A stretch of 64,000 nucleotides of DNA from Candidatus Vicinibacter proximus. Lineage in GTDB: Bacteria > Bacteroidota > Bacteroidia > Chitinophagales > Saprospiraceae. The stretch covers positions 1,302,001-1,366,000 of the forward strand of contig JADJOE010000003.1 in the NCBI GenBank assembly GCA_016713905.1, given 5' to 3'. Within the stretch, counting starts at the first letter, position 1, and every line of letters starts with the position of its first letter. Positions 1 to 8,972 of the stretch are shown here, one piece after another. A model generated the notes under the pieces. That model made no database searches. It had not been told where the DNA came from and worked only from the letters and a program-made list of their open reading frames with translations. The translations under genes and the position numbers were made by a program.

Positions 1-498
1 TTTCCCTCCTCCACCGGCACTGGCTTTAATCAATAAAGGGAATCCAGTTTCTAATGCAATCTGCTTTGCCTCCGCAAGAGTTGAAATGGCGGTATCCGTT
101 CCTGGCACAAGTGGGACACCAATTCTGGTAGCAGTTTGCTTAGCCGCAATTTTGGATCCCATTTGAATCATCGCGGAAGCTGGTGGCCCAATAAATATCA
201 TACCTTTCTGATGGACGAGGTCCGCAAAATCTGAATTTTCACTTAAAAATCCATACCCAGGATGGATGGCATCACAATTAGTATTTATTGCGGCCTCTAT
301 TATTTTATCCATCCTTAAATACGACTCTCTGGATGGAGAAGGTCCAATATAAATCGCTTCATCCGCAAATAATACATGAGGAGCAATTTTGTCTGCATCA
401 CTATATACGGCAACGGTAACAATGCCCATTTTTCTTGCAGTTCGCATAATGCGTAATGCAATCTCACCTCTATTAGCTATTAATAGTTTCTTAATCAT
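1..498 (-). CDS. Biotin carboxylase subunit of an acyl-CoA carboxylase, N-terminal part (cut by window edge)
   Basis: The reading frame opens with ATG at 498 and stays open for 166 codons to the window edge, so only the N-terminal third is visible. It begins MIKKLLIANRGEIALRI, the biotin carboxylase start, and continues with the GYGFLSEN motif of the preATP-grasp domain and a glycine-rich ATP-grasp loop (ASAGGGGK) at the edge. The enzyme carboxylates the biotin of a carrier protein using ATP and bicarbonate. The carrier is encoded two genes upstream (1542-2024) in the same direction. A mutase-like gene between them suggests the substrate is propionyl-CoA, but acetyl- or methylcrotonyl-CoA cannot be excluded from this fragment. 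Confidence 0.93.
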   Translation of the reverse strand, partial: MIKKLLIANRGEIALRIMRTARKMGIVTVAVYSDADKIAPHVLFADEAIYIGPSPSRESYLRMDKIIEAAINTNCDAIHPGYGFLSENSDFADLVHQKGMIFIGPPASAMIQMGSKIAAKQTATRIGVPLVPGTDTAISTLAEAKQIALETGFPLLIKASAGGGGK

Positions 499-520
499 TG
501 AATTAAATTTCAAATGGACA

Positions 521-1534
521 TCAATTTTTTATGAACAAAAGATTGAATATTTTATTGGATAAATCTTCAATGTAATATGAACCACCTAAAGGGTCCCATA
601 CTAAATTCATTTTTGCCTCCTGCTTAAGAATATGCTGCTGATGCAATGCTAGTTTTAACCAAAATTCACTATTTTCTGAATGAAATGAATCAGCTGGTTT
701 GACCCAGATTGCATCCGCATTTGCCAAACTGGCTGACAAACTTGTTAAAGACAAATGGATAAGATTTGAATTCAGATCTGTATAATTTTTCTTATCAACA
801 AAACTTAAATAATAAACAGGATCAATAAAATTAAAAGACTTTAAAACTTCCTTTAATGCCCTGAATGATGAAATATTTGTTAAAAAATCATTATCAAAAT
901 CAACCTTAACGACAACTTTTAATGGTTTTGAGAAATTAAAATTAATCAAATTTTCATGAAGATTATTTAGATTTACTTGCCATTTTTCGGTTTCATAAAC
1001 ACCAAAATTAAAACAGTACAAAAGGGTTTCATTCTGTAGTAAATCCTGTTCATTTTTGCTTTTTGCCGTCTTCAATAAATGATCAATACAAATTTCCAAT
1101 TTTATTAAATGGTTCGAAAAATAGTTAGTGTTAATTTCATTTTTTATTTTCACTACATCCTCTATAATCATATCATCCCAACTGATAAATATGTCAACAA
1201 CATCTGTCAAAACATTAATTAATTGAACTTTTATTGAATCTAAACTTGGTTTATTTTTAAAATGCAACCTTATTTGTTCCACACCATGTTCAAGACTCAA
1301 GGGTATTAACGGATTCTGAGTGGAGTAATCTGAAATTTCCAATAAGCACGAAATTTTCCAATCTGCGCTTCCATTTTTTAGTCTCTCAAAACCTTGATAA
1401 TCTCTTAAATCATCCTGATGCGCAAAAGATAAACCTTTTATTTGTGGGTCAACCAAGTGGGTACTCTCAATCCCCTTATCCAAGGAGAAGGATTCCATCC
1501 ATTCACTTTTAGAATATTTCTTAAAACCAGTCAT
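521..1534 (-). CDS. Methylmalonyl-CoA mutase small-subunit-like protein, 337 aa, no cobalamin domain
   Basis: The C-terminal 60 residues carry the mutase family signature: a tract around WLKLALHQQHILKQE followed by DPLGGSYYIE. The central part (about residues 60-280) fits a degenerate TIM barrel of the small (beta) subunit. Full small subunits are usually well over 400 residues. This protein stops shortly after the signature and has no DxHxxG cobalamin-binding domain. In heterodimeric mutases the small subunit is non-catalytic, so this is probably a structural partner of a catalytic subunit encoded elsewhere. It is 7 bp from the biotin carrier and 22 bp from the biotin carboxylase, implying co-transcription and a role in propionate/methylmalonate metabolism (inference). 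Confidence 0.75.
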   Translation of the reverse strand: MTGFKKYSKSEWMESFSLDKGIESTHLVDPQIKGLSFAHQDDLRDYQGFERLKNGSADWKISCLLEISDYSTQNPLIPLSLEHGVEQIRLHFKNKPSLDSIKVQLINVLTDVVDIFISWDDMIIEDVVKIKNEINTNYFSNHLIKLEICIDHLLKTAKSKNEQDLLQNETLLYCFNFGVYETEKWQVNLNNLHENLINFNFSKPLKVVVKVDFDNDFLTNISSFRALKEVLKSFNFIDPVYYLSFVDKKNYTDLNSNLIHLSLTSLSASLANADAIWVKPADSFHSENSEFWLKLALHQQHILKQEAKMNLVWDPLGGSYYIEDLSNKIFNLLFIKN

Positions 1535-1541
1535 TTAAAAA

Positions 1542-2024
1542 TTAATTTTCAAAAGCAACAAGAATTTGGCCCTTTTCAACTTTATCACCTTTTAAAACAC
1601 TTACTGACTTAATCACTCCATCATGGTGTGCTTTAAGTACATTCTCCATTTTCATAGCTTCCAGTGTTACCAAACTATCCCCCTTTTTAACTTCTTGTTG
1701 AGGCACAACTAAAACATTCAATACTAAGCCAGGCATTGGCGCCCTCAATATGTCATCTATTTTCTTTTGACTGATTCTTAACCCAATGGAATCTATTAAC
1801 AATTTTAATTCATCCTCTATTGTAAGCTCATGTACAATTCCATTAATTTTAAGCTCAACCTTACCATTTACTAGATCAATAAGATTTACTTTTGCCTGAA
1901 GTGATAAATTTTTATACACTAAGTGGTATCGGTCCACGGCAATTTCTGTAACCTCATATGCATGGAGTTGATCCTCAGTTAAACTAAATGAACCATTTTT
2001 TGATTTGATTTGAAATAATCCCAT
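1542..2024 (-). CDS. Biotin carboxyl carrier protein of acyl-CoA carboxylase
   Basis: This 160-residue protein ends in a biotinyl/lipoyl domain (about residues 90-160). It has the biotin attachment motif EAMKM, with Lys125 as the expected biotinylated residue, and a preceding APMPG turn. The N-terminal 80 residues resemble the BT linker domain found in propionyl- and methylcrotonyl-type carboxylases. It carries carboxybiotin between the biotin carboxylase encoded just downstream and a carboxyltransferase not seen in this window. It is the first gene of the three-gene carboxylase/mutase-like set, 46 bp after lhgO. Confidence 0.92.
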   Translation of the reverse strand: MGLFQIKSKNGSFSLTEDQLHAYEVTEIAVDRYHLVYKNLSLQAKVNLIDLVNGKVELKINGIVHELTIEDELKLLIDSIGLRISQKKIDDILRAPMPGLVLNVLVVPQQEVKKGDSLVTLEAMKMENVLKAHHDGVIKSVSVLKGDKVEKGQILVAFEN

Positions 2025-2070
2025 AAACTTAAGACTTGCTAGAAAAATCCATGTAAAGCTACAAAAAAGC

Positions 2071-3294
2071 TTAAAAATCAGGAGTTTGACCTGAGAGATA
2101 CCTTTGGAAAAGAGACTCAGCTATTGCGAGACTTGCTGTTGCTCCTGGCGAAGGAGAATTTAATAGATGAAGGCAATTGATATTTTCAGATATAATAAAA
2201 TCATCATTTATATAACCCTGATTATCTACTACTAATGCTCTTATTCCTGATTCAATTTTACTCAAATCTTCTTTTTTTACATCAATTCCAAAAGCACAAC
2301 CTTCTTTTGCAAATTTTGCTTTATTTACAAAGAGAATCATTTCCTTCAATCCCGTACGCCAATATCTTAGGATAAATTTCCAAAAACCAGGAAAGTTGAT
2401 AATCGCATTGAGATCACTCATATTAATGCTGCGGTGTTTATAATCACTACGATTGAGAGAAAGGGTCGCACTTGGTCCGAGCGAGATAGTTCCGTCGACA
2501 TGACGGGTAAAGTGAATCCCTAAAAATGGAAACTCAGGATCAGGAATTGGGTACAGCAAGCAATTAATTTTTTTAAAAGATTCCTTTTTTAACGCATAAT
2601 AATCTCCTTTAAACGGAATTATTCTAAACTTATTTATCAAATTTTGATCAGGTATCAGGCGATCAGCTTGTAATCCTGCACAACTTATTAAATAATTACA
2701 CTTATAAACACTATTCCCAGCAGTTACGGTCCAATCTTGATTTGAACCAAGTTTTAAACTATTTACATTTTGTCCAAGAAGAATTTTTCCTCCCAGCTCT
2801 TTCACATCTTTTTCTAAACTACGAGCAACATCCTTATAACTAACTATTCCAGTATAAGGCACCCACAAACTTCTGAGCGATTTGAGTCCGGGTTGCAGCT
2901 CAGATGCCTCCACATCTGTTAAAATTTCAACCTTATCCAAGCCCACTTTTCTGCCATTCTCAAATAGCTTATTTAAGGGAACTAGTTCCTTTTCTTCCTT
3001 TGCTACAATTAATTTGCCACACAGTTCATGAGAAATTTGCTTTTCATTAAGATAATCCAACATTAAAGAATAGCCTCTGAGACAATTCTTTGATCTCAAA
3101 GAATCCGGCTGATAATAAATACCTGAGTGAATAACTCCGCTGTTGTGTCCGGTTTGATGAGTACCTATCTGATCCTCTGCTTCCAGTACAAGGACTCTAA
3201 CATTTCTGAGTTTTACTAAAAACTCCCTTGCAGTTGCCAAACCAATTATCCCAGCCCCAATTATTATAAAATCATATGTCAAATCAGAGTGCAA
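2071..3294 (-). CDS. lhgO: L-2-hydroxyglutarate oxidase (FAD-dependent)
   Basis: This 407-residue flavoprotein of the DAO family has an N-terminal dinucleotide fold with GAGIIG at residues 13-18, an acidic end to the second strand, and the motif HTGHNSGVIHSGIYY near residues 47-61, which is typical of LhgO/YgaF. The family oxidises L-2-hydroxyglutarate to 2-oxoglutarate and passes electrons to the membrane quinone pool, a repair function against side products of malate dehydrogenase. The length matches the family. It sits 29 bp downstream of tex in the same direction. Confidence 0.9.
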   Translation of the reverse strand: MHSDLTYDFIIIGAGIIGLATAREFLVKLRNVRVLVLEAEDQIGTHQTGHNSGVIHSGIYYQPDSLRSKNCLRGYSLMLDYLNEKQISHELCGKLIVAKEEKELVPLNKLFENGRKVGLDKVEILTDVEASELQPGLKSLRSLWVPYTGIVSYKDVARSLEKDVKELGGKILLGQNVNSLKLGSNQDWTVTAGNSVYKCNYLISCAGLQADRLIPDQNLINKFRIIPFKGDYYALKKESFKKINCLLYPIPDPEFPFLGIHFTRHVDGTISLGPSATLSLNRSDYKHRSINMSDLNAIINFPGFWKFILRYWRTGLKEMILFVNKAKFAKEGCAFGIDVKKEDLSKIESGIRALVVDNQGYINDDFIISENINCLHLLNSPSPGATASLAIAESLFQRYLSGQTPDF

Positions 3295-3323
3295 AACAAA
3301 TTAAATATGTTGTGATCTAAAAT

Positions 3324-5465
3324 CTAAATTTTAAAATCAAGGTCTTTTATACTCAATTGAATCCGCTTCCTTTCATAATCAACTAAAATAACCTTAACTA
3401 AAATTTTTTGCCTTAAACTTAATATTTTTAATGGATCCTCAATAAATTTAGCACTCATCTCAGAGACATGAATCAAACCTGATTCTTTAATACCTATGTC
3501 TATAAATGCACCAAACTTTGTAATATTTAAAACAATTCCAGGTAAAATCATTCCTTGAACTATATCATTAATGGTTTTGACTGTGGGATCAAAAGAAAAC
3601 AGTTTGATCTCTCCTCTCGGGTCTAGGCCAGGCTTGGAAATATCGTTTATAATATCCTTGAGCGTATCAAGATTTGTGCTATCTGATATAAATTTTGTCA
3701 AATCAATTTTTTGAATAAAATTTTTAGAGGAAATTAATTCTTCCAAAGTGTGATTCACAGATACCGCCATTGCATCCACCAATTCGTATCGTTCCGGATG
3801 AACTCCAGTATTATCAAGTGGATACTTACCATCTCTTACTCTCAAAAATCCAGCACTGTGTTCAAAAGCCTTTTGTCCAAAGCGTGGAACATTAAGCAAT
3901 TCACCTTTTGTTTTGAACTCATAATTCTTGTCACGATATTCAACTATATTCTTAGCTAAGGTTGGGCCTATTCCGCTAACAAAAGATAAAAGCTGAACAG
4001 AAGCGGTATTTACTTGTACCCCAACTGCATTTACACAACTTATAATTTCTTGATCTAATCGATCCTTTAAGATCTTTTGATTAACATCATGTTGATATTG
4101 GCCTACACCTATTGATTTTGGGTCTATTTTGATTAACTCAGACAATGGATCCATTAATCTTCTCCCAATTGATATTGCCCCTCTAAATGTCAGATCCAGT
4201 TCAGGAAACTCAGATCCCGCCAATTCAGATGCAGAATATATGGATGCCCCACTTTCACTAACCACATGAACATTAACATTACTGGATTCCAATATTTCTG
4301 ACAACCATGCGCTAACTTCCCTTCCTCCAGTTCCATCACCAATTGCTATATCCAAAATTTTATAAGAATTTATTGCAGACATTAATTTTTCCTTGGAGAC
4401 AGACTTTTCAAGAACCGGTTCCAAAGGAAAAATTACAAAATGATTTAACAAATTCCCTGTTTCATCAATACACACAACTTTACAGCCTGATCTAAATCCT
4501 GGATCTATCGCTAAAATTCTTTTGCTTCCCAGGGGAGCTTCTAAAAGAATTTGCCTGAGATTGTTTCCAAAAACATCAATTGCTGCTACATCTGACTTTT
4601 CCTTTAATCGATGATTAACTTGTAAAACCAATGATGGGAAAAGCATTTTGCTCCATGCTTCTTCTACAGCTGATTTCATTATTTGACTCAGCTTACTCGA
4701 TCCATCATTAAAATACTTACGTTCAATAATTTCAATGAAGTCGATTTCATTCAATTCTACATCCACTTTTAGTAATTTTTCTTCTTCACCTCTTCTTATA
4801 GCCAGGTAACGATGAGAAGGAATCTTCTTTACTAATTCATGATACTTAAAATAGTCTTTAAATTTTTGTGCTTGATTTTCTTTACCCTTTGAAAGTTTAG
4901 AGACAAGTATACCTTCGTTCCATATCCTGTTCCTCAATCTAAGCCTTAATTCATCGTCCCTGTTAATAATATCAGATATAATATGCTTAATGCCTTCCAG
5001 TGCATCGATTTTTGATTGGTAAGGAGTTGGGATAAATGGAATCAATTCAGCATCTAAATTAAGTTTAACCTTTTGGATAATTCTCATGGCTATTGGTTCA
5101 AGCCCATTCTCTATAGCGATATCTGCCTTGGTTTTCCTTCGCTTCTTAAAAGGTAAATACAGATCTTCCAAGGTTAGCATATCCTTAGCCTCCAAAATTT
5201 TTCCCTTTAATTCACTGGTTAGAACTCCTTGTTCGTTAAGTGTATCTAAAATGAAATTTTTCCGATTCCATAAATCCTCAAAAAGATCGGAGGTACTTTT
5301 AATTAGTCTTATCTGATGTTCATCTAAAGATTGGGTTCTTTCTTTTCGGTATCTTGCAATAAATGGAATACTTGCGCCCTCCTTCAACAAATCTAGTGTG
5401 CTTTTTATTTGTCTGGGAGTCAAACCCGTATGTAAAACAATTTGCTCAAAAACGGATTCCATCAT
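3324..5465 (-). CDS. tex: Tex family transcription accessory / RNA-binding protein
   Basis: The protein has the Tex layout: N-terminal helical Tex domain, a YqgF/RNase-H-like fold (AIDPGFRSGCK), helix-hairpin-helix segments (SGIGPTLAKNIVEYR) and a C-terminal S1 RNA-binding domain that covers about the last 70 residues. Tex is a conserved nucleic-acid-binding protein that influences transcription. The frame is open back to 5534, but the region before the double Met (MMESVFEQI) overlaps the upstream gene and lacks family similarity. I therefore place the start at 5465 (713 aa), 16 bp after the amidohydrolase stop. Length is slightly below the usual 750-780. Confidence 0.93.
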   Translation of the reverse strand: MMESVFEQIVLHTGLTPRQIKSTLDLLKEGASIPFIARYRKERTQSLDEHQIRLIKSTSDLFEDLWNRKNFILDTLNEQGVLTSELKGKILEAKDMLTLEDLYLPFKKRRKTKADIAIENGLEPIAMRIIQKVKLNLDAELIPFIPTPYQSKIDALEGIKHIISDIINRDDELRLRLRNRIWNEGILVSKLSKGKENQAQKFKDYFKYHELVKKIPSHRYLAIRRGEEEKLLKVDVELNEIDFIEIIERKYFNDGSSKLSQIMKSAVEEAWSKMLFPSLVLQVNHRLKEKSDVAAIDVFGNNLRQILLEAPLGSKRILAIDPGFRSGCKVVCIDETGNLLNHFVIFPLEPVLEKSVSKEKLMSAINSYKILDIAIGDGTGGREVSAWLSEILESSNVNVHVVSESGASIYSASELAGSEFPELDLTFRGAISIGRRLMDPLSELIKIDPKSIGVGQYQHDVNQKILKDRLDQEIISCVNAVGVQVNTASVQLLSFVSGIGPTLAKNIVEYRDKNYEFKTKGELLNVPRFGQKAFEHSAGFLRVRDGKYPLDNTGVHPERYELVDAMAVSVNHTLEELISSKNFIQKIDLTKFISDSTNLDTLKDIINDISKPGLDPRGEIKLFSFDPTVKTINDIVQGMILPGIVLNITKFGAFIDIGIKESGLIHVSEMSAKFIEDPLKILSLRQKILVKVILVDYERKRIQLSIKDLDFKI

Positions 5466-5481
5466 ATTGGCAATTTTCAAA

Positions 5482-6657
5482 TCATAAAATTTTCTTGACC
5501 CCTGCGGATTGAGGCAATATTGCAATTTCATCAATCCTTTTAAATTCTTGTATCCAATTTAGTCCAGGACTTTTGTGTATTTCAAAACTTCCAAAACAAT
5601 CATCCATTTTCAAAGCTCGGGCACCATTTATGGTTGCCCATGAAAATATAGATTGAAGAGGTATCCATTGGTTATATTTATGTATTGTCTTAATCTCATC
5701 AAGAATCGACAGGCTCCAGTTTGATGAAAGCGAATCAGTTCCTATGCACATTGTTGAACCCGTTTCAATAAAATATTTATAGTCAGGCAGATTATTTTCA
5801 ATATATAGGTTAGCATTCGGACAGGTTACAAAATATATTTGAGAAATTCTGTTCTTAGCCTCTATTATATCATCTAAACCCATCATTGTGTTGTGTACAA
5901 GAAGAACATTATGTTTTAGATCAAGATGACTTAAGGTGTAATGAATAGATGTTTTACCGGTAGGGAGAAAAGTATCCAAATTAAAACCAAAATGTTGGTA
6001 AAAATCTAAAAATCCCCCCTGCTTACTAAGAAACAAAAGGTCCTCATCCATTACTTCCTGATTGTGGATACTTATTACAGTTGGATCGCAATTCTGATGA
6101 TTGATCAATTTAAATAATTGAGGAGTCACAGAATATGGCGCATGAGGTACCATTGATTTAGGTAGATTTCCATATTTTTTAAAAGTCTCAAGATAACCAT
6201 TAAAAAAAAAGTTGGTCAAATGCTCTTGCATGAAATCAAAAGACTCTATGAAATTAAAATATTTTATTCTACTCTCTGATTTACATACAATGGTATCAGG
6301 CTTATTAGAAATGTCCCCTACAGCCACGATGCCCAATTCATACATTTGAGCGTCAGCATTTCTTATTGCTACCTGGATCTCTTCTTCAGAAGTTTCTCTT
6401 AGACCCACCACATTTTTTAGAAATGGAAGCAATCCAATTCCAGAACCAACTTTATTGCGGAGATGAGATAACTCAAGATGACAATGCGCGTTAACAAATC
6501 CAGGAACTAGCAATCCCGGATAATAATTGAATTCACTTTTATCAAAACTACCAATAGGGCATATCTTTACGATCTCTGATTTATCATTAAATATTAATCC
6601 TGTTTGTTTTAAAAACTCAAAGCCATTAAAAATATGGTCACTATATACTTTTAGCAT
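5482..6657 (-). CDS. Metal-dependent amidohydrolase (deaminase / chlorohydrolase type)
   Basis: This 391-residue protein belongs to the cytosine-deaminase/SsnA-like amidohydrolases. Visible metal and catalytic positions are HCH at 58-60, PHAPYS at 171-176, His198, His255 in LLVHNTM and Asp308 in IGTDS. Such enzymes are cytoplasmic zinc or iron hydrolases that deaminate purine- or pterin-like compounds. Some Bacteroidota relatives are annotated as aminodeoxyfutalosine deaminase of the futalosine menaquinone route, but no other gene of that pathway is in the window, so the substrate stays open. It lies between DUF1015 (22 bp) and tex in the long directon. Confidence 0.82.
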   Translation of the reverse strand: MLKVYSDHIFNGFEFLKQTGLIFNDKSEIVKICPIGSFDKSEFNYYPGLLVPGFVNAHCHLELSHLRNKVGSGIGLLPFLKNVVGLRETSEEEIQVAIRNADAQMYELGIVAVGDISNKPDTIVCKSESRIKYFNFIESFDFMQEHLTNFFFNGYLETFKKYGNLPKSMVPHAPYSVTPQLFKLINHQNCDPTVISIHNQEVMDEDLLFLSKQGGFLDFYQHFGFNLDTFLPTGKTSIHYTLSHLDLKHNVLLVHNTMMGLDDIIEAKNRISQIYFVTCPNANLYIENNLPDYKYFIETGSTMCIGTDSLSSNWSLSILDEIKTIHKYNQWIPLQSIFSWATINGARALKMDDCFGSFEIHKSPGLNWIQEFKRIDEIAILPQSAGVKKIL

Positions 6658-6679
6658 AAAACTTGAAAATTATTAAAAA

Positions 6680-7789
6680 CTATAAGTTCTGGACTATAAT
6701 ACCGTTTCGGATCCGTGGTTCAAACCAAGTACTTTTAGGAGGCAAAATCTTTCCGGTATCCGCTGTTTTTACAAAATCACGTGATTTCACAGGAAAAAAG
6801 CTGAAGCCGATAAGCTGCTCATTTTCTTTTAGACTTTTTACTATTGGCTTTACCCCTTTTATCCCTTCAACATATTGAATTCTTGGGTCAGATCTAACTT
6901 CCAGCACTTTAAAAATCTTTGTTAATACATAATCATTAAACAAGTCAATATCATAAACTATATGATTTGACTTCCTATTTTGTGCAACAATTTTTTTATT
7001 CCAGGTTACAGAATAATGACCCTTGGAAGTATACAAAATAAACTCATGCTTTTTCATTGGGAGCCTGATACTTCTTAACTTTTTAACATCCGACCAAGTC
7101 CTTAGTTTTTTCAACAATATAGAAATCTCGTCAATATGAGATAAAGAAAACATTCGGTTGTATGACATGATGCTCAATTCATCCAAATCGAATAATGCAC
7201 AAAGAATATAATTTAATCCATGATTTTTTAATTCTGGCTTTTCATCCAAAATATAGCTTACCGCAGCCATACGGTGATGTCCATCAGCTATATATGATTT
7301 TTTAACGTGCTTATCGAATAGTTTTTGAAAAGACTTTATTTCACTTTCATTGGTGATTGCATATAATTCATGGGTTTGCTTGTCCTTAGTAAATTCCAGT
7401 GCAAACTTTGGTTTTCGATTATGAAACCCATTTTTTATCAGTTTACTTAACTCGGGATTAGATTTATAGGTGAGCAGTACAGGTTTTATAATCGCATTGC
7501 GTTCCAAGGTTAATTTAACTATATTCTCTTCCTGCTTTAATAAGGTGTTTTCGTGTTTCTTAATATTTCCCTTCAGATAATCCTCTATATCTACCCCAGC
7601 GAGAATTCCATGAAATACACGTTTTTTTGTTTTAATCTTATATAAGAAAATAGTACTTTTCTTACCCTGTAAAAAAATTCCTTCCTCATTTTTTTGAGGA
7701 AAATTTTCCTTTATAGTATCAAAAAATGCATCGGAATTTTCTACTCTCTCTAGATCTGGAAATAAGTATTTTATGGGTTTTATTTGCAC
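6680..7789 (-). CDS. DUF1015 family protein
   Basis: This 369-residue protein has the hallmarks of DUF1015: an early RHE-like segment (KKHENTL at 77-83) and the strongly conserved ADGHHR at 168-173, followed by a helix. The family is widespread and of unproven function; its members often lie near serine or glycine metabolism genes. Here it follows gcvT by 53 bp, which fits that pattern. The ADGHHR histidines suggest an enzyme with a metal or phosphate site (inference). Confidence 0.85.
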   Translation of the reverse strand: MQIKPIKYLFPDLERVENSDAFFDTIKENFPQKNEEGIFLQGKKSTIFLYKIKTKKRVFHGILAGVDIEDYLKGNIKKHENTLLKQEENIVKLTLERNAIIKPVLLTYKSNPELSKLIKNGFHNRKPKFALEFTKDKQTHELYAITNESEIKSFQKLFDKHVKKSYIADGHHRMAAVSYILDEKPELKNHGLNYILCALFDLDELSIMSYNRMFSLSHIDEISILLKKLRTWSDVKKLRSIRLPMKKHEFILYTSKGHYSVTWNKKIVAQNRKSNHIVYDIDLFNDYVLTKIFKVLEVRSDPRIQYVEGIKGVKPIVKSLKENEQLIGFSFFPVKSRDFVKTADTGKILPPKSTWFEPRIRNGIIVQNL

Positions 7790-7842
7790 AATAATTTTTT
7801 GGAGGCATTTAAATTACAGCAATCTATCACTCAATCACATGT

Positions 7843-8955
7843 TTATTTATTGCCTTTATAAAATGGCAACTTAACTACTTCTGCTTTTAGGTTTTTTGAA
7901 CCGACTGATACATATACGATACTTCCTTCTTTGGATAATTCTGTTGGAACATAACAAAGTCCTATAGAACAATTCAAAGTAGGCGATGAAGTGCCAGAAG
8001 TAACCACGCCAATTTCCTTTCCTCCCTCATCAACAACAGCATAGCCATGTCTAGGCACTCTTCTGTCCTCCAATTTGATAGCTACCAACTTCTTTTTTAT
8101 ACCATTTGCCTTGAGTTCTAGCATTAAATCTCTGCCAATAAATTCTCCTTTATTCAATTTTGTGATCCAGCCTAAGCCTGCTTCTAAAGGAGATGTAGTA
8201 TCATCGATGTCATTTCCATATAAGCAAAATCCCATTTCTAACCTCAATGTATCCCGCGCACCTAAACCAATTGGTAAAAGTCCTTTTGGTTTACCAATTT
8301 TAAATACTTCATTCCATATATGGGCTATCTTTTCGTTTTCTGCATAAATTTCAAACCCTCCACTCCCCGTATATCCAGTCGCTGATATTAAAACATTGTC
8401 AACTCCTGCAAATGATCCCTTTTTAAAAGAATAATATGGTATAGATGCTAAGTTTACCTCCGTAAGTTCCTGCAATAATCCGACTACTCCAGGTCCTTGA
8501 ATAGCAAGAAGACCTGTAATATCTGAAATATTTATTATCCTGGTATCAAATGAATTATGACTATTAATCCAATCCCAATCTTTTTGAATATTGGATGCAT
8601 TAACAACCAACATATAGGCCTTTTCACCTTCAGCACATTGGTCTTCCGCTAGACGGTAAACCAATAAATCATCCACTATGCCCCCAGTTAAATTAGGCAT
8701 GCATGAATATTGTGCTTCTCCAATTTCAAGTTTGGAGACATCATTAGAGGTTACTTTTTGTATCAAATCAAAAGCTTGCTTACCTTTCACGATGAATTCA
8801 CCCATATGAGACACATCAAACATTCCGGCAAAATTCCTTACAGCATCATGTTCCTCTTTGATTCCTGAATAAGAAATTGGCATATTATAACCAGCGAATT
8901 CAGCCATTTTTGCTCCCAAAGCAATGTGCGTATCAGTCAGTGCAGTATTTTTCAT
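7843..8955 (-). CDS. gcvT: Glycine cleavage system T protein (aminomethyltransferase)
   Basis: The 370-residue protein begins with the family start (MKNTALTDTHIALGAKMAEFAGYNMPI) and has the FDVSHMGEF motif near residue 47, DDLLVYRL, a GYTGSGGFEIY segment and the C-terminal TSGTSSPTLNCSIGL region. GcvT transfers the aminomethyl carbon from lipoylated H protein to tetrahydrofolate. The length is canonical. It sits 17 bp after the HEAT/cyclophilin lipoprotein gene. No gcvH or gcvP is in the window, so the complex is encoded at more than one locus. Confidence 0.97.
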   Translation of the reverse strand: MKNTALTDTHIALGAKMAEFAGYNMPISYSGIKEEHDAVRNFAGMFDVSHMGEFIVKGKQAFDLIQKVTSNDVSKLEIGEAQYSCMPNLTGGIVDDLLVYRLAEDQCAEGEKAYMLVVNASNIQKDWDWINSHNSFDTRIINISDITGLLAIQGPGVVGLLQELTEVNLASIPYYSFKKGSFAGVDNVLISATGYTGSGGFEIYAENEKIAHIWNEVFKIGKPKGLLPIGLGARDTLRLEMGFCLYGNDIDDTTSPLEAGLGWITKLNKGEFIGRDLMLELKANGIKKKLVAIKLEDRRVPRHGYAVVDEGGKEIGVVTSGTSSPTLNCSIGLCYVPTELSKEGSIVYVSVGSKNLKAEVVKLPFYKGNK

Positions 8956-8972
8956 ATATTAGTTTTGGTTAA

